DNA from: an uncultured Paracoccaceae bacterium
GTDB lineage: Bacteria; Pseudomonadota; Alphaproteobacteria; Rhodobacterales; Rhodobacteraceae
Direction of reading: 5' to 3'
Length of the DNA stretch: 64,000 bases
Assembly: GCA_947501555.1 (NCBI GenBank)
Contig: CANMWG010000001.1
Span: 620,001-684,000, forward strand
Position numbers and translations under genes: made by a program. Under the pieces are notes generated by a model, which had not been told where the DNA came from, ran no database searches, and saw only the letters and a program-made list of their open reading frames with translations. Of the stretch, positions 8,123 through 17,861 are shown one piece after another; within the stretch, counting starts at the first letter, position 1, and every line of letters starts with the position of its first letter.

Positions 8123-10419
8123 TCATGCGCTGCATTGCTGCTGGGTTGATGACCTTGCTGCTGTGCATGATGCCAGTCTGGGCCCTGGCGCAGGACAGCG
8201 CACCGGCCGATGAAGCCGATTGGGAACGGCTGGCCACCCGTGCCGAGGCTTTGGCTGCGCGCGATGATATTTCGCAATTTGCACTGACACGGCTGCGCGC
8301 CGAGCTTGTGGTGTGGCGGGATGAATTCCTGTCGAGGGTTGATGAGAACGCGGGCCGGATCGCGACGGTTGATACGCAGATTGCAGCCCTGGGCGTGGTG
8401 CCCGAAAGCGGCGAGGAGGCTGCTGCCATTGCCGACCGTCGCGCGGCCCTCACAGCACAGCGACAAGAACTGGCCGCACCGGGATTGTTGGCGCAAGAGG
8501 CCTACGCCCGCGCCAACGGGCTGATCAGCGAGTTTGACGCGATCGTTCTGCAAAGGCAGGCCATTGCCTTGACCGAGCGCGGCCCGCTCCCGCTGAACCC
8601 GACCCATATGGTGGATGCGGCTACGACGATTTTGAACACGTTGGGTGAAATTGGCGGGGAAACGGTTGCGCTGCTTGAGCAACATATCGGGTCGGGCGCC
8701 TTCATTGCGGGGTTGCCCCGGGCGATCCTGTTCTTGCTGATTGCGGTCCTGTGTCTGGGCATGGCGCGCCGCTGGGTGACTGCTTGGCGCATGCGGATTG
8801 CCGAGGAACATCTGCGCTTCGCACCCTTCTGGTTGCTTTTGGTTTCACTGGGGCAATTTTTGATTCCAACCATCGGGCTGGTCGCCCTCTCCGAAGGGTT
8901 GACCACGTTGGATATCTTCGGGCTGCGCGGCACAACCATCATCGCTGCGCTGCCGGAAGCTGGGTTTATGGTGATCTTTGCCTGGTGGCTCAGCCGGTTG
9001 ATATTCCCAGCGGGCCAACGTGCGGGCTATCTGGGATATGATGCAAGCACCCGTGCCAAGGGCCGACGCTACGCGGTCGCATTGGGCTGGATGCTGGCGA
9101 TCTATGCGGTTGTTTCAGCAGTGTTGCAGTCGACGGATATCAGTGCGGGCGCCAGAGCCGCCACACAATGGCCGATCCTGGCGATCATGGGCGTGCTCTT
9201 ATGGCGGTTTGGCAGCGCGGTTGGCACCAAGCCGGAACCCATGGAAACCGGAACCGTTTCTGAAGGCCGCATGCGCCGTTTTGTCGGGCGTTTTTGCACT
9301 TTCGCGGCTTTGATGGGACCCGTCTTGGCTGCCCTAGGCTATGGCGGAGCAGGTCTAGCCTTGTTGATACCGGCAGTACATTCCTTGGGTCTGGCCGGGG
9401 TCGTCTGGCTGGCGCAGCGCATTTTGAACGACCTGACGGCCCCAATTCTTAAGGATGAAGAAGGCAAAGGGCTAAAAGCCTTGTTGCCCGTCTTGCTGAG
9501 CCTTGTGATCTATCTGATCAGCCTGCCCATCTTTGCGCTGCTTTGGGGTGCGGGGGTGAATGACCTGATGGAGATTTGGACCCGGTTCCGGGAAGGGTTT
9601 TCCGTGGGTGAGACGCAGATTTCACCAACGGATTTCATTACCTTTGCCGCCGTGTTTGCGTTGGGGTATCTGCTGACCCGCTTCATTCAGGCCACGCTGC
9701 GCCGGTCGGTCCTGCCGCGCACCCGTCTTGATCTGGGCGGGCAAAACGCCGTTGTGGCCGGGTTTGGCTATGTGGGCATCATCCTTGCCGCGATCATCGC
9801 GATTACCAGCGCCGGGATCGATCTGTCCAATCTGGCCATTGTCGCCGGTGCCTTGTCTGTAGGTATTGGGTTTGGCTTGCAAAACATCGTGTCGAACTTT
9901 GTGTCGGGGATCATTCTGTTGATCGAACGGCCGGTCAGCGAAGGGGATTGGATCGAAGTGGGTGGTCAAATGGGCTATGTGCGCGCGATTTCGGTCCGCT
10001 CAACCCGTATTGAGACCTTTGACCGGACCGATGTGATCGTGCCCAACGCAGATTTGGTCAGCGGTCAGGTCACCAACTGGACCCGGGGCAATCTGGTCGG
10101 CCGGGTGATTGTGCCTGTTGGCGTGGCCTATGGGTCAGATGTGGATGAGGTGACGACCATCCTGCGCCGCATCGCCGAGGCCCATCCGCTGGTCGTTATG
10201 ACGCCGCCGCCTGCCGTGCTGTTTATAGCATTTGGTGCGGATTCGCTGGACTTTGAAATTCGAGCCATCTTGCGGGACGTGAATTATGTCCTGTCAGCGA
10301 AATCCGAGATGAATTACGAGATTTCCAAACAATTCGCCGAGGCGGGTATTGAGATTCCCTTTGCACAACGTGATCTTTGGCTCCGTAATCCTGAAGCCTT
10401 AAAAGGACCTGCTACATGA
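8119..10419 (+). CDS. Mechanosensitive ion channel, DUF3772-MscS type
   Basis: A 766-residue inner-membrane protein. A signal-like N-terminus (cleavage near ALAQDS) precedes a periplasmic helical region (about 25-180) of the DUF3772 type. Some ten membrane segments follow and end in an MscS core. The pore helix is rich in Gly and Ala (VVAGALSVGIGFGLQNIVSNFVSG, about 575-600), and the beta domain reads SEGDWIEVGGQMGYVRAISVRS. Such large MscS relatives release solutes on hypo-osmotic shock. Four-base overlaps with cysK before it and alaX after it indicate translational coupling. Confidence 0.9.
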   Translation: MIMRCIAAGLMTLLLCMMPVWALAQDSAPADEADWERLATRAEALAARDDISQFALTRLRAELVVWRDEFLSRVDENAGRIATVDTQIAALGVVPESGEEAAAIADRRAALTAQRQELAAPGLLAQEAYARANGLISEFDAIVLQRQAIALTERGPLPLNPTHMVDAATTILNTLGEIGGETVALLEQHIGSGAFIAGLPRAILFLLIAVLCLGMARRWVTAWRMRIAEEHLRFAPFWLLLVSLGQFLIPTIGLVALSEGLTTLDIFGLRGTTIIAALPEAGFMVIFAWWLSRLIFPAGQRAGYLGYDASTRAKGRRYAVALGWMLAIYAVVSAVLQSTDISAGARAATQWPILAIMGVLLWRFGSAVGTKPEPMETGTVSEGRMRRFVGRFCTFAALMGPVLAALGYGGAGLALLIPAVHSLGLAGVVWLAQRILNDLTAPILKDEEGKGLKALLPVLLSLVIYLISLPIFALLWGAGVNDLMEIWTRFREGFSVGETQISPTDFITFAAVFALGYLLTRFIQATLRRSVLPRTRLDLGGQNAVVAGFGYVGIILAAIIAITSAGIDLSNLAIVAGALSVGIGFGLQNIVSNFVSGIILLIERPVSEGDWIEVGGQMGYVRAISVRSTRIETFDRTDVIVPNADLVSGQVTNWTRGNLVGRVIVPVGVAYGSDVDEVTTILRRIAEAHPLVVMTPPPAVLFIAFGADSLDFEIRAILRDVNYVLSAKSEMNYEISKQFAEAGIEIPFAQRDLWLRNPEALKGPAT

Positions 10420-11132
10420 CAACACTGCTGTTTCGGGATGACCCCTATCTGCGTGAAGCACCCGCCGAAATCAAGGCTATCACGTCGGAAGGGGCGATCA
10501 TCCTGGATCAAAGCCTATTTTATCCCACATCTGGCGGCCAACCCGGCGATGCGGGTGTTTTGACCTGGAAGGGTGGCCAGATTGATATCGCCACCACAGT
10601 GAAAGGCGAGGGCGGTGAGAACCTGTTGCTGCCTGCCGAGCCGGCCCCTTTGCCCAGCATCGGCCAGCACGTGTCGCAAAAACTGAACTGGGACCGCCGC
10701 TATCGGCATATGCGCATGCACACCGCCTTGCATTTATTGTCTGTCGTGATCCCGCTGCCCGTATCCGGTGGGGCCATTGCCCCGGACAAAAGCAGGTTGG
10801 ATTTTGATATGCCTGAGGCGCCTGAGGACAAACAGGCGCTTGAGGACGATCTGAACCGTCTTATTGCCTGCAATATGGGAGTGACCGAAGAATGGATCAC
10901 GGATGCAGAGCTGGACGCACGGCCTGATCTGGTCAAGACAATGTCTGTCCAGCCCCCGCGCGGCACCGGTCAGATCCGTCTGATCCGGATTGGGGTCGGC
11001 CAAGAGACCGCTGATTTGCAGCCTTGCGGGGGGACGCATGTGGCCAATACCTCGGAAATCGGTATCGTGCGCTTGGGTAAAATCCAAAAGAAGGGTCGGC
11101 AGAACCGGCGGGTCTATCTACATCTGGAGTAA
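10416..11132 (+). CDS. alaX: Alanyl-tRNA editing protein (AlaX family)
   Basis: A 238-residue free-standing relative of the AlaRS editing domain that hydrolyses Ser-tRNA(Ala) or Gly-tRNA(Ala). The zinc ligands are visible: HTALH (HxxxH, near residue 102) and CGGTH (CxxxH, near 204). The N-terminal SGGQPGD segment matches the second-domain glycine-rich loop of AlaX. It overlaps the mechanosensitive channel gene by four bases (ATGA). Function is confident by motif; which mischarged amino acid it edits cannot be told. Confidence 0.9.
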   Translation: MTTLLFRDDPYLREAPAEIKAITSEGAIILDQSLFYPTSGGQPGDAGVLTWKGGQIDIATTVKGEGGENLLLPAEPAPLPSIGQHVSQKLNWDRRYRHMRMHTALHLLSVVIPLPVSGGAIAPDKSRLDFDMPEAPEDKQALEDDLNRLIACNMGVTEEWITDAELDARPDLVKTMSVQPPRGTGQIRLIRIGVGQETADLQPCGGTHVANTSEIGIVRLGKIQKKGRQNRRVYLHLE

Positions 11133-11135
11133 TTT

Positions 11136-11780
11136 ATGCGACTTTCTGTGTTCCTGTGTGTGTTGGCGTCGACGTTTGCTAATCCGGTGTTTGCCCAAGA
11201 GGTGCTGGAATGCAGTAAAGAGCAAGAGCGGATTGCAAATGGCGCGTTAGGGCAGGCCAAAGACCTGACACTGAAAGCCGCTACAGCAGTTGGCGACACA
11301 GCTGAATATGGGCGCTGGTTTGGCAACTATTCTGATGAGAATGCCGAGGTCGTGCGTGAGAGCCTCAAGGCCATTATCTCGGCCATGCGCAGCGGTGCGG
11401 TGACCTTGCATTGTGAACAGCCCACCGACTATGGGTGCAACGATGGGGAATATGCGTGGGTTTACCCGCATCGCCCGTTTGAAGTGCGCCTCTGCCCGCG
11501 GTTCTTTGATTTGCCACCTCTGACAGCGTTGCAACCCGGTCAAAGGCGCAGTGACTACGGCACCCGGGAAGGGACCATGGTGCATGAGATTTCCCATTTC
11601 TTGCGGGTGGCGAATACCTATGACCATTGCTATTCCCGGCGTGAATGCCGCGAGATGGCGTTGGATGATCCGGCCCTAGCCATAGAAAATGCCGATAGTT
11701 ATCAATACTATACCGAAGATGTGACCTATTACGCCCGGCAGTTGGTAACCGGCAAGCCGCCACCCGCTGAACGGGACTAA
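11136..11780 (+). CDS. Exported M35-like zinc metallo-endopeptidase
   Basis: A 214-residue protein with a clear signal peptide (residues 1-20, ending VFAQE). The zinc motif HEISH is near residue 150, and a downstream Asp in NADSYQYY fits the aspzincin (M35, deuterolysin/peptidyl-Lys) arrangement of HExxH plus Asp. The YGRWFG segment and paired cysteines support the family. It follows alaX by three bases and ends tail to tail with the AI-2E-type gene, with stop codons overlapping. The target is unknown; it is probably periplasmic or secreted. Confidence 0.78.
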   Translation: MRLSVFLCVLASTFANPVFAQEVLECSKEQERIANGALGQAKDLTLKAATAVGDTAEYGRWFGNYSDENAEVVRESLKAIISAMRSGAVTLHCEQPTDYGCNDGEYAWVYPHRPFEVRLCPRFFDLPPLTALQPGQRRSDYGTREGTMVHEISHFLRVANTYDHCYSRRECREMALDDPALAIENADSYQYYTEDVTYYARQLVTGKPPPAERD

Positions 11781-12937
11781 CCCCGCCGCAGGTCCTGACC
11801 GAACAGATCAAGTTCGGGCGGTTGATCCAGCATCTTTTCGGATTCGGGCAGACCCTCACGTGACAGCAAGATGGCCATAGGGCGCAGGCTTGGGACGTGG
11901 CTGCAGACCACTAAGAGCATCACCATAATCGGGACGGACAAAAACATGCCCGGAATGCCCCAAACGGCGCCCCAGAACGCCAGTGACAGGATGATCCCAA
12001 ATGATGACAGGCGCAGGGCACGGCCCATAAGCATCGGGTCGATAATGCTGCCGTTCACGAATTGGATCAGGCCCGCGATAAAGAAAATCGCCAATGTCGT
12101 GGTCGGATCCTCAAGCTGTACATGTGCCACCAGCGCGATCAGAGCGGTTGCCACAATGGACCCGATGTTGGGGATAAAGTTAAGCACGAAGGTGATGATC
12201 CCGATGGATATCGCTAGCTCCAGTTGAAAGGCTTGTGCCAGAACATAGATCATGGCGCCCGTGATCGCGCTGATCAGTGTTTTGACCAGCAGGTAATAGT
12301 TTACCCGGTGGATGATTGATTGGATAATTTTGCCAATCCGTTCGGCCTGGGCCTCATCGCGCACAAAATTGACGAGTTTAGTTTGAAACCAGACCCGCTC
12401 TGCGAATAAGAAACCAACAAAAAGGATCACCAAAACAGTGGCTTGTGTGACACCGCTGGCCTGGCTCGCCGCCGTACGGACGTAGTTTGACACATCAATT
12501 GAGCGCAACGCGTTCAAGACGGCCAGCTCACCATCCTCGCCCAACCACGCAAAGAGCGAAGCAATGGCCGAGGGCGCGCGCTCGGTATATGAGAGCGTGG
12601 TCACCAGAACCGTGTTGACCTGCGCAAGCAGAACGGAGGTCAGGATCAGCAGTGCGATTGCGATCAGCACCATGGCTGCAATGCTGGCGATTGCATTGGG
12701 AATACGGAAAGGTCCGATGCGTTGTCGGGCGATAAAGCTGATCACATCGCTGGTCAGGCTGAACAGAATAATTGCTGTGGCCAATGAAATCAGAACAAAT
12801 CGGGCCTGAACCATCAAGAAAAGCACAACGGCAAACGCAATAATCAGCAGCGCACCCGTCTGCAGTCGCTGCGCGCTGATGCGCTGTTCTTTTCGGCTGG
12901 CCTTTGGGGGATCGTGCAACATTACGGGTAAACTCAT
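11777..12937 (-). CDS. AI-2E family transporter (PerM/TqsA type)
   Basis: A membrane protein of about 386 residues with seven or eight hydrophobic segments. The family C-terminal region contains FIPNIGSIVATALIALVAH and FVNGSIIDPMLMGRAL. Members export autoinducer-2 or other small solutes or act in Na+/H+ antiport; the substrate here is open. I start it at ATG 12937 (MSLPVMLHD). The reading frame stays open to 13141, but that extension is antisense to the tRNA-Ser gene and is not coding. ATG 12976 is a possible alternative start. Confidence 0.88.
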   Translation of the reverse strand: MSLPVMLHDPPKASRKEQRISAQRLQTGALLIIAFAVVLFLMVQARFVLISLATAIILFSLTSDVISFIARQRIGPFRIPNAIASIAAMVLIAIALLILTSVLLAQVNTVLVTTLSYTERAPSAIASLFAWLGEDGELAVLNALRSIDVSNYVRTAASQASGVTQATVLVILFVGFLFAERVWFQTKLVNFVRDEAQAERIGKIIQSIIHRVNYYLLVKTLISAITGAMIYVLAQAFQLELAISIGIITFVLNFIPNIGSIVATALIALVAHVQLEDPTTTLAIFFIAGLIQFVNGSIIDPMLMGRALRLSSFGIILSLAFWGAVWGIPGMFLSVPIMVMLLVVCSHVPSLRPMAILLSREGLPESEKMLDQPPELDLFGQDLRRG

Positions 12938-13050
12938 GGTCGGTTTACACAGATCATAGTGCGTTGAGCGGGGCATCGTAAACAGGTTGTAGAAACATAT
13001 GTTCGGGGGGCTTGCGTTTCCACCCGGGATGAGGCTAAACCGCGCGTCAC

Positions 13051-13140
13051 GGACAGGTGGCCGAGTGGTCGAAGGCGCACGCCTGGAAAGTGTGTAGGCG
13101 GGAGACCGTCTCCAGGGTTCGAATCCCTGTCTGTCCGCCA
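13051..13140 (+). tRNA. tRNA-Ser (GGA)
   Basis: A 90-base class II tRNA with encoded CCA. The acceptor stem GGACAGG pairs with TCTGTCC (last pair G-U). The anticodon loop CTGGAAA gives anticodon GGA, reading UCC and UCU. A long variable arm (AGGCGGGAGACCGTCT region) and the T-arm GGTTCGAATCC are present. It is followed directly by seven T residues. Confidence 0.96.
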
Positions 13141-13377
13141 TTTTTTTATTATCGTCGATGATTTCAGTTTGGCTTGGTCACCTGTGCATCTGACAAATCT
13201 ACGGTCCTATTTTCTTCAAGCTATTCAAAGTCATCGTATTGACGATCGACTGTGTTATGCGAAAATCCTGCAACCATCTTACGCTGCCTGAAATCATTGG
13301 TCTCAACGGGTTAGCGGATACATGATGTTTCCGATATTTCGTCAAACACCATAGTCTACCAATAAGGACACAAGATC

Positions 13378-14037
13378 ATGAGCCTTGCTTTCAACATTGA
13401 AAACACCAACGTCTTGCTGACCATTGAAACGGTCGTCGTTGCAGGGTGGACAGGTCGCGACGCACAAGCGGTGCAACACCATATTGATGAGCTGGCCGCA
13501 CTTGGCATCGCCCCGCCCAGCAAAGTGCCGTTGTTCTACCGGGTCGCAAATACGCTGTTGAGCCAGGACGATGTGATTGAAGTGTTGGGTGAAGGCTCGT
13601 CCGGTGAGGTGGAACCCTTGCTTATTCAAGCGGGCGGCAAGATGTATTTTGGGCTCGCCTCCGACCACACGGACCGCGATCTTGAGGTCCATTCTGTTGC
13701 GGCCTCAAAACAGGCCTGCGCCAAGCCCGTGGCGCATGAACTTTGGGATTTTGACCAAATCAAAGATCATCTGGATGACATCACGCTGAAATGTTGGATC
13801 ATCGAAAACGGGGCCGAGGTGCTTTATCAAGAAGGCACTTTGACAGGGATCCGTCCTCTGAGCACGCTTTGCGCGGAGGCCGGGTTTGCGGATGGGACCG
13901 CGATGCTTTGCGGCACATTCCCTGCAATAGGTGGCGTGCGCCCTGCTGGCCACTACCGGATGGAGGTCAGTGACCCCATCAACGCCCGGACAATGACTTT
14001 GTCCTACGCCGTCAAAACCTTGCCCATCATCGCGTAA
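13378..14037 (+). CDS. DUF2848 family protein
   Basis: A cytoplasmic protein of 219 residues with no signal or membrane segment. The overall pattern (WTGRDAQAVQHHIDELAALGI, then SDHTDRDLE and KPVAHELWDF) matches the DUF2848 family, which is related to fumarylacetoacetase-fold proteins. No enzyme activity is established. It lies convergent with, and three bases from, a TRAP permease gene. Related genes often sit beside TRAP or ABC uptake systems and hydro-lyases, so it probably acts in catabolism of the imported carboxylate. Confidence 0.75.
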   Translation: MSLAFNIENTNVLLTIETVVVAGWTGRDAQAVQHHIDELAALGIAPPSKVPLFYRVANTLLSQDDVIEVLGEGSSGEVEPLLIQAGGKMYFGLASDHTDRDLEVHSVAASKQACAKPVAHELWDFDQIKDHLDDITLKCWIIENGAEVLYQEGTLTGIRPLSTLCAEAGFADGTAMLCGTFPAIGGVRPAGHYRMEVSDPINARTMTLSYAVKTLPIIA

Positions 14038-14040
14038 CGC

Positions 14041-15324
14041 CTACTGCAGATATTCAGGCAGGAAGAGCGCGATCCCCGGAAAGGCGATCAACAAAAACGC
14101 CATTGCCAGCATAGTCAGGCAATAGGGCAGGGCGCCCAGCATCACCTCATTCAAGCTGCCGGATTTCCGCGCCCCTTGCACCACATAAAGGTTCAGCCCC
14201 ACAGGCGGTGTGATCAGCGCCATTTCGATCAGCACGATCATCAATATCCCGAACCAGATGACATCATATCCTTGCGCTATGACCAGCGGTACGATGATCG
14301 GGATTGTCACCACCATCAAAGACAGTGTTTCGATGAAGAAACCCAGGACAATATAGAGCACGACAACCACCAGAATGGTTTTCAGTGGTGTCAGGCCCAA
14401 CCCTGTCATGAAGTCCGTCAACTCGCGTCCCAATCCCGCTGATGCCAGCGTGAAGTTCAGGAATGAAGCGCCGATCACAATCAGCATGATCATTGAGGTG
14501 ATTTTGACCGTTCCCGTCAGGCTTTGCCCGAGCATCGACCAGGATACACCACCAAAGGCCAAAGCAATGATCAGTGCGCCGGCGACACCGACGGCCGCCG
14601 CTTCTGTTGGTGTTGCCCAGCCGCGGTAGATTGATCCAACGATCAGACCAAAGAGGATCAGGATCGGGATCAGGTCAATCAATGCCCGTAACATCTGCGG
14701 GAAGGGAAATGTGCGCCGCACGCCGCCCAGATCCGGGCGGATCAGGCAGATGACTGCTGTGACCGCCATAAAGGCCACGGCCAGTGCCAAACCGGGGATC
14801 AACCCCGCCAGAAAAAGCTGCGGGATCGAGGATTGCGTGAGGAACCCATAGACGATCAGGTTGATAGAGGGCGGGATCATGATGCCTAGCGTACCACCCG
14901 CGGCGATGGCCCCGGAAAATAGCTTTGGATCGTAGCCCAGCTTTTCTGCTTGCGGCATTGCCACAGTTGCGACCGTCGCCGCCGTCGCCACAGATGACCC
15001 AGAGGTCGCCGAAAACATCGTGGCGGTTGCGACATTGGCATGCACCAACCCGCCGGGTAGCCAGGACACCCAGCGATCGAGTGCGGCATAGGTGCGGGTG
15101 GCCACCCCGCTGCGCACAAGGATTTCCCCCAACAGCACAAAGAACGGGATCGCGATCAAGGTCGCCGAATTTGACGAGGACCAGACCATATTCCCAAGAC
15201 CGCGCGTCAGCGGGAAGCTGGAAAAGAAGGTATCAATCCCGAAGCCGAGCAGAAACAGCACGATACCTACGGGAATGGATAGCGCCAGCAGCCCTAACAG
15301 CCCGATTGAGACATAGGCGATCAT
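14041..15324 (-). CDS. dctM: TRAP transporter large permease (DctM)
   Basis: A 427-residue inner-membrane protein with about twelve hydrophobic segments. It has the family features GSSVATAATVATVAMPQAEKLGYD, GGTLGIMIPPSINLIVYG and ITPPVGLNLYVVQG. It forms the Na+-coupled TRAP symporter with the small subunit upstream. The start overlaps the dctQ stop by four bases. The order in transcription is DUF1445 gene, dctP, dctQ, dctM. The substrate is probably an organic acid. Confidence 0.94.
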   Translation of the reverse strand: MIAYVSIGLLGLLALSIPVGIVLFLLGFGIDTFFSSFPLTRGLGNMVWSSSNSATLIAIPFFVLLGEILVRSGVATRTYAALDRWVSWLPGGLVHANVATATMFSATSGSSVATAATVATVAMPQAEKLGYDPKLFSGAIAAGGTLGIMIPPSINLIVYGFLTQSSIPQLFLAGLIPGLALAVAFMAVTAVICLIRPDLGGVRRTFPFPQMLRALIDLIPILILFGLIVGSIYRGWATPTEAAAVGVAGALIIALAFGGVSWSMLGQSLTGTVKITSMIMLIVIGASFLNFTLASAGLGRELTDFMTGLGLTPLKTILVVVVLYIVLGFFIETLSLMVVTIPIIVPLVIAQGYDVIWFGILMIVLIEMALITPPVGLNLYVVQGARKSGSLNEVMLGALPYCLTMLAMAFLLIAFPGIALFLPEYLQ

Positions 15325-15878
15325 TGCAACGTGTCCTGTTCTGCGAAGGCGCCGATGAAACTTTCTGTCTCAGCGTGTCGCCGTTTGGCTAGAAGGCTTA
15401 GTGCGGCCAGTGTTGTCAGCGTCGACATCAGGGCGAACCAAACCCAGCCTGCAAACCACGGCAGTTGCACCCAGACAAGTGGCGTCTCAAGCGGTGTGTT
15501 TGCCCGGGACCCATTTACAATGGACCGTTCCAAAACGGGCCAGGCCTTGATGGCGATGGTAATCACCACGCCTGACATCACGATCATTGAAAAGACATCA
15601 AACAAGGCGCGTTTGAAACTACCCGTTCGGCTGCGCAGCAGGTCAATCCGCACATGTCCCAATTCGAGCAATGTGTAGGACATCCCCCAAGAGGTCGCGA
15701 GCGCCATGGCGTAGCCCGCGATTTCTTCTGTGCCGCCAAGGGACGTGCCGATCTGGCGCATGATGATATCTGTCAGCACAAATCCTGCGCAGAGCAACAG
15801 GCCAAGACCCACCAAAAGGGCGACCCCTTTGTTGATGACCCGCAAGGCCTGTATCATCTTAAGTTCCATGTCCGGCAC
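15321..15878 (-). CDS. dctQ: TRAP transporter small permease (DctQ)
   Basis: A 185-residue membrane protein with four hydrophobic segments. The DctQ signature EEIAGYAMALATSWGMSYTL is near residues 55-75 and is followed by HVRIDLL. It partners the large permease next to it. The start could be ATG 15878 or the in-frame ATG nine bases inside (MELK). It lies eleven bases after the binding-protein gene. Confidence 0.92.
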   Translation of the reverse strand: MPDMELKMIQALRVINKGVALLVGLGLLLCAGFVLTDIIMRQIGTSLGGTEEIAGYAMALATSWGMSYTLLELGHVRIDLLRSRTGSFKRALFDVFSMIVMSGVVITIAIKAWPVLERSIVNGSRANTPLETPLVWVQLPWFAGWVWFALMSTLTTLAALSLLAKRRHAETESFIGAFAEQDTLQ

Positions 15879-15889
15879 GCCCCGCTGAC

Positions 15890-16921
15890 TTAGTTAATTG
15901 TCACACCGACAACAGCGCCGACGCTTTCGTTCCAGCGTGTTGCCCAATCGCCGCCTGCACGCTCGGCCCAATCGGGCAGTACTTCGCTGGTCAGGATGTC
16001 GCGGGCGCGGTCAAAGTCTGCCTCGCTCACCTCAACTAATGTCATGGACCGCGCCTCTCCGGATGGGCAATCGCCGTTGCCTGTCAGGCAGGCGATGTCA
16101 TTGACCAAAGCGTCTTGCGCACTGGCCCAGGCAGGATCTTCAAAGCCGGTTACAACTTCGCTGCTGATCAACGCCTGCGTATCGGGACTCAGGCTGTTCC
16201 ACTTGTCCATATTGACCGCAGTGACCACTGAATCCCAACCACCCAGCGGGATGGGCAGCAGGTGGGTCGAAACTTCCCACCATCCAGCACTATAGCCAGA
16301 GCCTGCACCAGTCACCGCACAATCAACAACGCCGTTTTGCAACGCCCCCGGCACTTCAGAGAACGACACGTTCACGCCTTCTGCGCCCAAAGCCTCAAGC
16401 AATTTGGCAGTCATGCGGCCCGAGGCGCGGACCTTCAGCCCCTCCAGATCGGCGAGGTTCGTGATCTCGTGATTGCAGAAAACGACCTGTGGGGGGTACG
16501 GCGCAATGGCAAGCACATGCGCGTTAAAGCGGTCCCGATAGATATCCGCGACCATGGGGCGTGCTGCATCCACCATTGCGCGGGCGTCATCAGCCGTTAG
16601 GGCCAAAAGTGGGACATCAAGGCCTTCCAGTTCCGGCGCGTCGGCAACAGCGTAATCGGCAACGGTCATGGCCACGTCGTAGACGCCTTGGCCTAGCAAT
16701 GGATAGATGTCGCCCAGCCCAAGGCTCATCTGGTTATGCGTGGTCAGCTCGACGTTGATGTCACCGCCGGATGCTGCGGGCAGTTTTTCGCTCCAGAACG
16801 GGGCTTCATATTCATTGTGAAGCGGTAGGCTGGACCAGCTGCCGACGACGGACAGATCTTCTGCGATGGCTGGCGTCGCGATTGCTGTGCTGGCCGCCAG
16901 AAGGGATAGCAGTTTTTTCAT
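15890..16921 (-). CDS. dctP: TRAP transporter substrate-binding protein (DctP)
   Basis: A 343-residue periplasmic binding protein with signal peptide MKKLLSLLAASTAIATPAIA and cleavage before ED. The DctP signature around residues 150-180 includes LKVRASGRMTAKLLEALGAEGVN and FSEVPGALQNGVVDC, where the conserved Arg normally binds a carboxylate. I used ATG 16921; the longer open frame to 17083 runs into the upstream gene. A GAGACTG-containing leader gives a ribosome-binding site. The ligand is probably a carboxylate. Confidence 0.92.
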   Translation of the reverse strand: MKKLLSLLAASTAIATPAIAEDLSVVGSWSSLPLHNEYEAPFWSEKLPAASGGDINVELTTHNQMSLGLGDIYPLLGQGVYDVAMTVADYAVADAPELEGLDVPLLALTADDARAMVDAARPMVADIYRDRFNAHVLAIAPYPPQVVFCNHEITNLADLEGLKVRASGRMTAKLLEALGAEGVNVSFSEVPGALQNGVVDCAVTGAGSGYSAGWWEVSTHLLPIPLGGWDSVVTAVNMDKWNSLSPDTQALISSEVVTGFEDPAWASAQDALVNDIACLTGNGDCPSGEARSMTLVEVSEADFDRARDILTSEVLPDWAERAGGDWATRWNESVGAVVGVTIN

Positions 16922-16947
16922 GATTTCAGTCTCCTTGTTGGATCGAG

Positions 16948-17772
16948 TTATTGTGTTGTTATGATTGGTGTTTCGGCGTCTTCGGCGACATCGCTGATCA
17001 GCATATGGCCGGGCGCATGGGTGATGCAAAGCGGCAGGTTCGCATTCAACAGCACATTTTGCGGGGTCACACCGCAGGCCCAATAGACCGGCACTTCGCC
17101 GGGCTTTATGTCGACCGCATCACCCCAATCTGGCTGCGATAGATCGTTGATGCCGATTTGCGCAGGGTCGCCGACGGCAATGGGGGCCCCGTGGGCTTGG
17201 GGAAAGCGGCCGCTGATGTCTTTGGCCTGCGCGATCTGATGTGCGGGAATGGGCCGCATGGTCACGACCATTTGTCCGGTAAACCTGCCCGCAGGCACTA
17301 AATCGATGTTTGTGCGATACATCGATACGTTCTTGCCCGCTTCGATATGACGGACCGGAATACCATTTTTGAGGAATGCGTTTTCAAAAGTGAACGAACA
17401 GCCAAGTGCGACGGCAACCAGATCGTCTTCCCATATGTCGGTGATGTCCGTGACATCCTCGGTTGGCGTGCCAGACCGAAACACCCGGTAGCCTGAGACA
17501 TCGGTTCGGACATCGATGTCAGGCCCCAGTGTACGCAGGCATGGATCACCAGTGTCACCCACGCCAACAAGCGGACAGGGCTTAGGGTTGCGCTGACAGA
17601 AGCGCAGAAAATCCAGGGCAAAGCGCTCTGGCAGGATCGCAAGGTTGCATTGCAGTTTGCCCGCAGCCAATCCTGCGGTGTGCCCATCATATGATCCGTT
17701 CCGGATTGCCGCGCGAACGGCTGCGGCTGACCTTTGCACCAAATCAGCGTGAGAATTTAGAAGTGTTGTCAT
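16948..17772 (-). CDS. DUF1445 family putative hydro-lyase
   Basis: A 274-residue cytoplasmic protein of the DUF1445 family, whose eukaryotic relative is D-glutamate cyclase. Conserved stretches include AGLAAGKLQCNLAILPERFA near the start, DIWEDDLVAVALGCSFTFE in the middle, and VYWACGVTPQNVLL and CITHAPGHMLI near the end. The conserved Cys in ALGCSF and in WACGVTP are candidates for the active site. It lies 26 bases ahead of dctP, so the cell may import a small acid through TRAP and dehydrate or cyclise it here. The exact substrate is not known. Confidence 0.82.
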   Translation of the reverse strand: MTTLLNSHADLVQRSAAAVRAAIRNGSYDGHTAGLAAGKLQCNLAILPERFALDFLRFCQRNPKPCPLVGVGDTGDPCLRTLGPDIDVRTDVSGYRVFRSGTPTEDVTDITDIWEDDLVAVALGCSFTFENAFLKNGIPVRHIEAGKNVSMYRTNIDLVPAGRFTGQMVVTMRPIPAHQIAQAKDISGRFPQAHGAPIAVGDPAQIGINDLSQPDWGDAVDIKPGEVPVYWACGVTPQNVLLNANLPLCITHAPGHMLISDVAEDAETPIITTQ

Positions 17773-17861
17773 ATGAGCCGTCCCCGTCGCACAGGGAAAT
17801 CATCACATAGCGGGGTCATTCCATCAAATTATCATTTTAGATCAATACTGATAGATTTGGT

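Noticed and set aside
12938-13141. N-terminal extension of the AI-2E-type protein beginning [10 protein letters not shown]
   Set aside because: This peptide is the usual artefact of reading the antisense strand of a tRNA-Ser gene. The true start lies downstream at about 12937.
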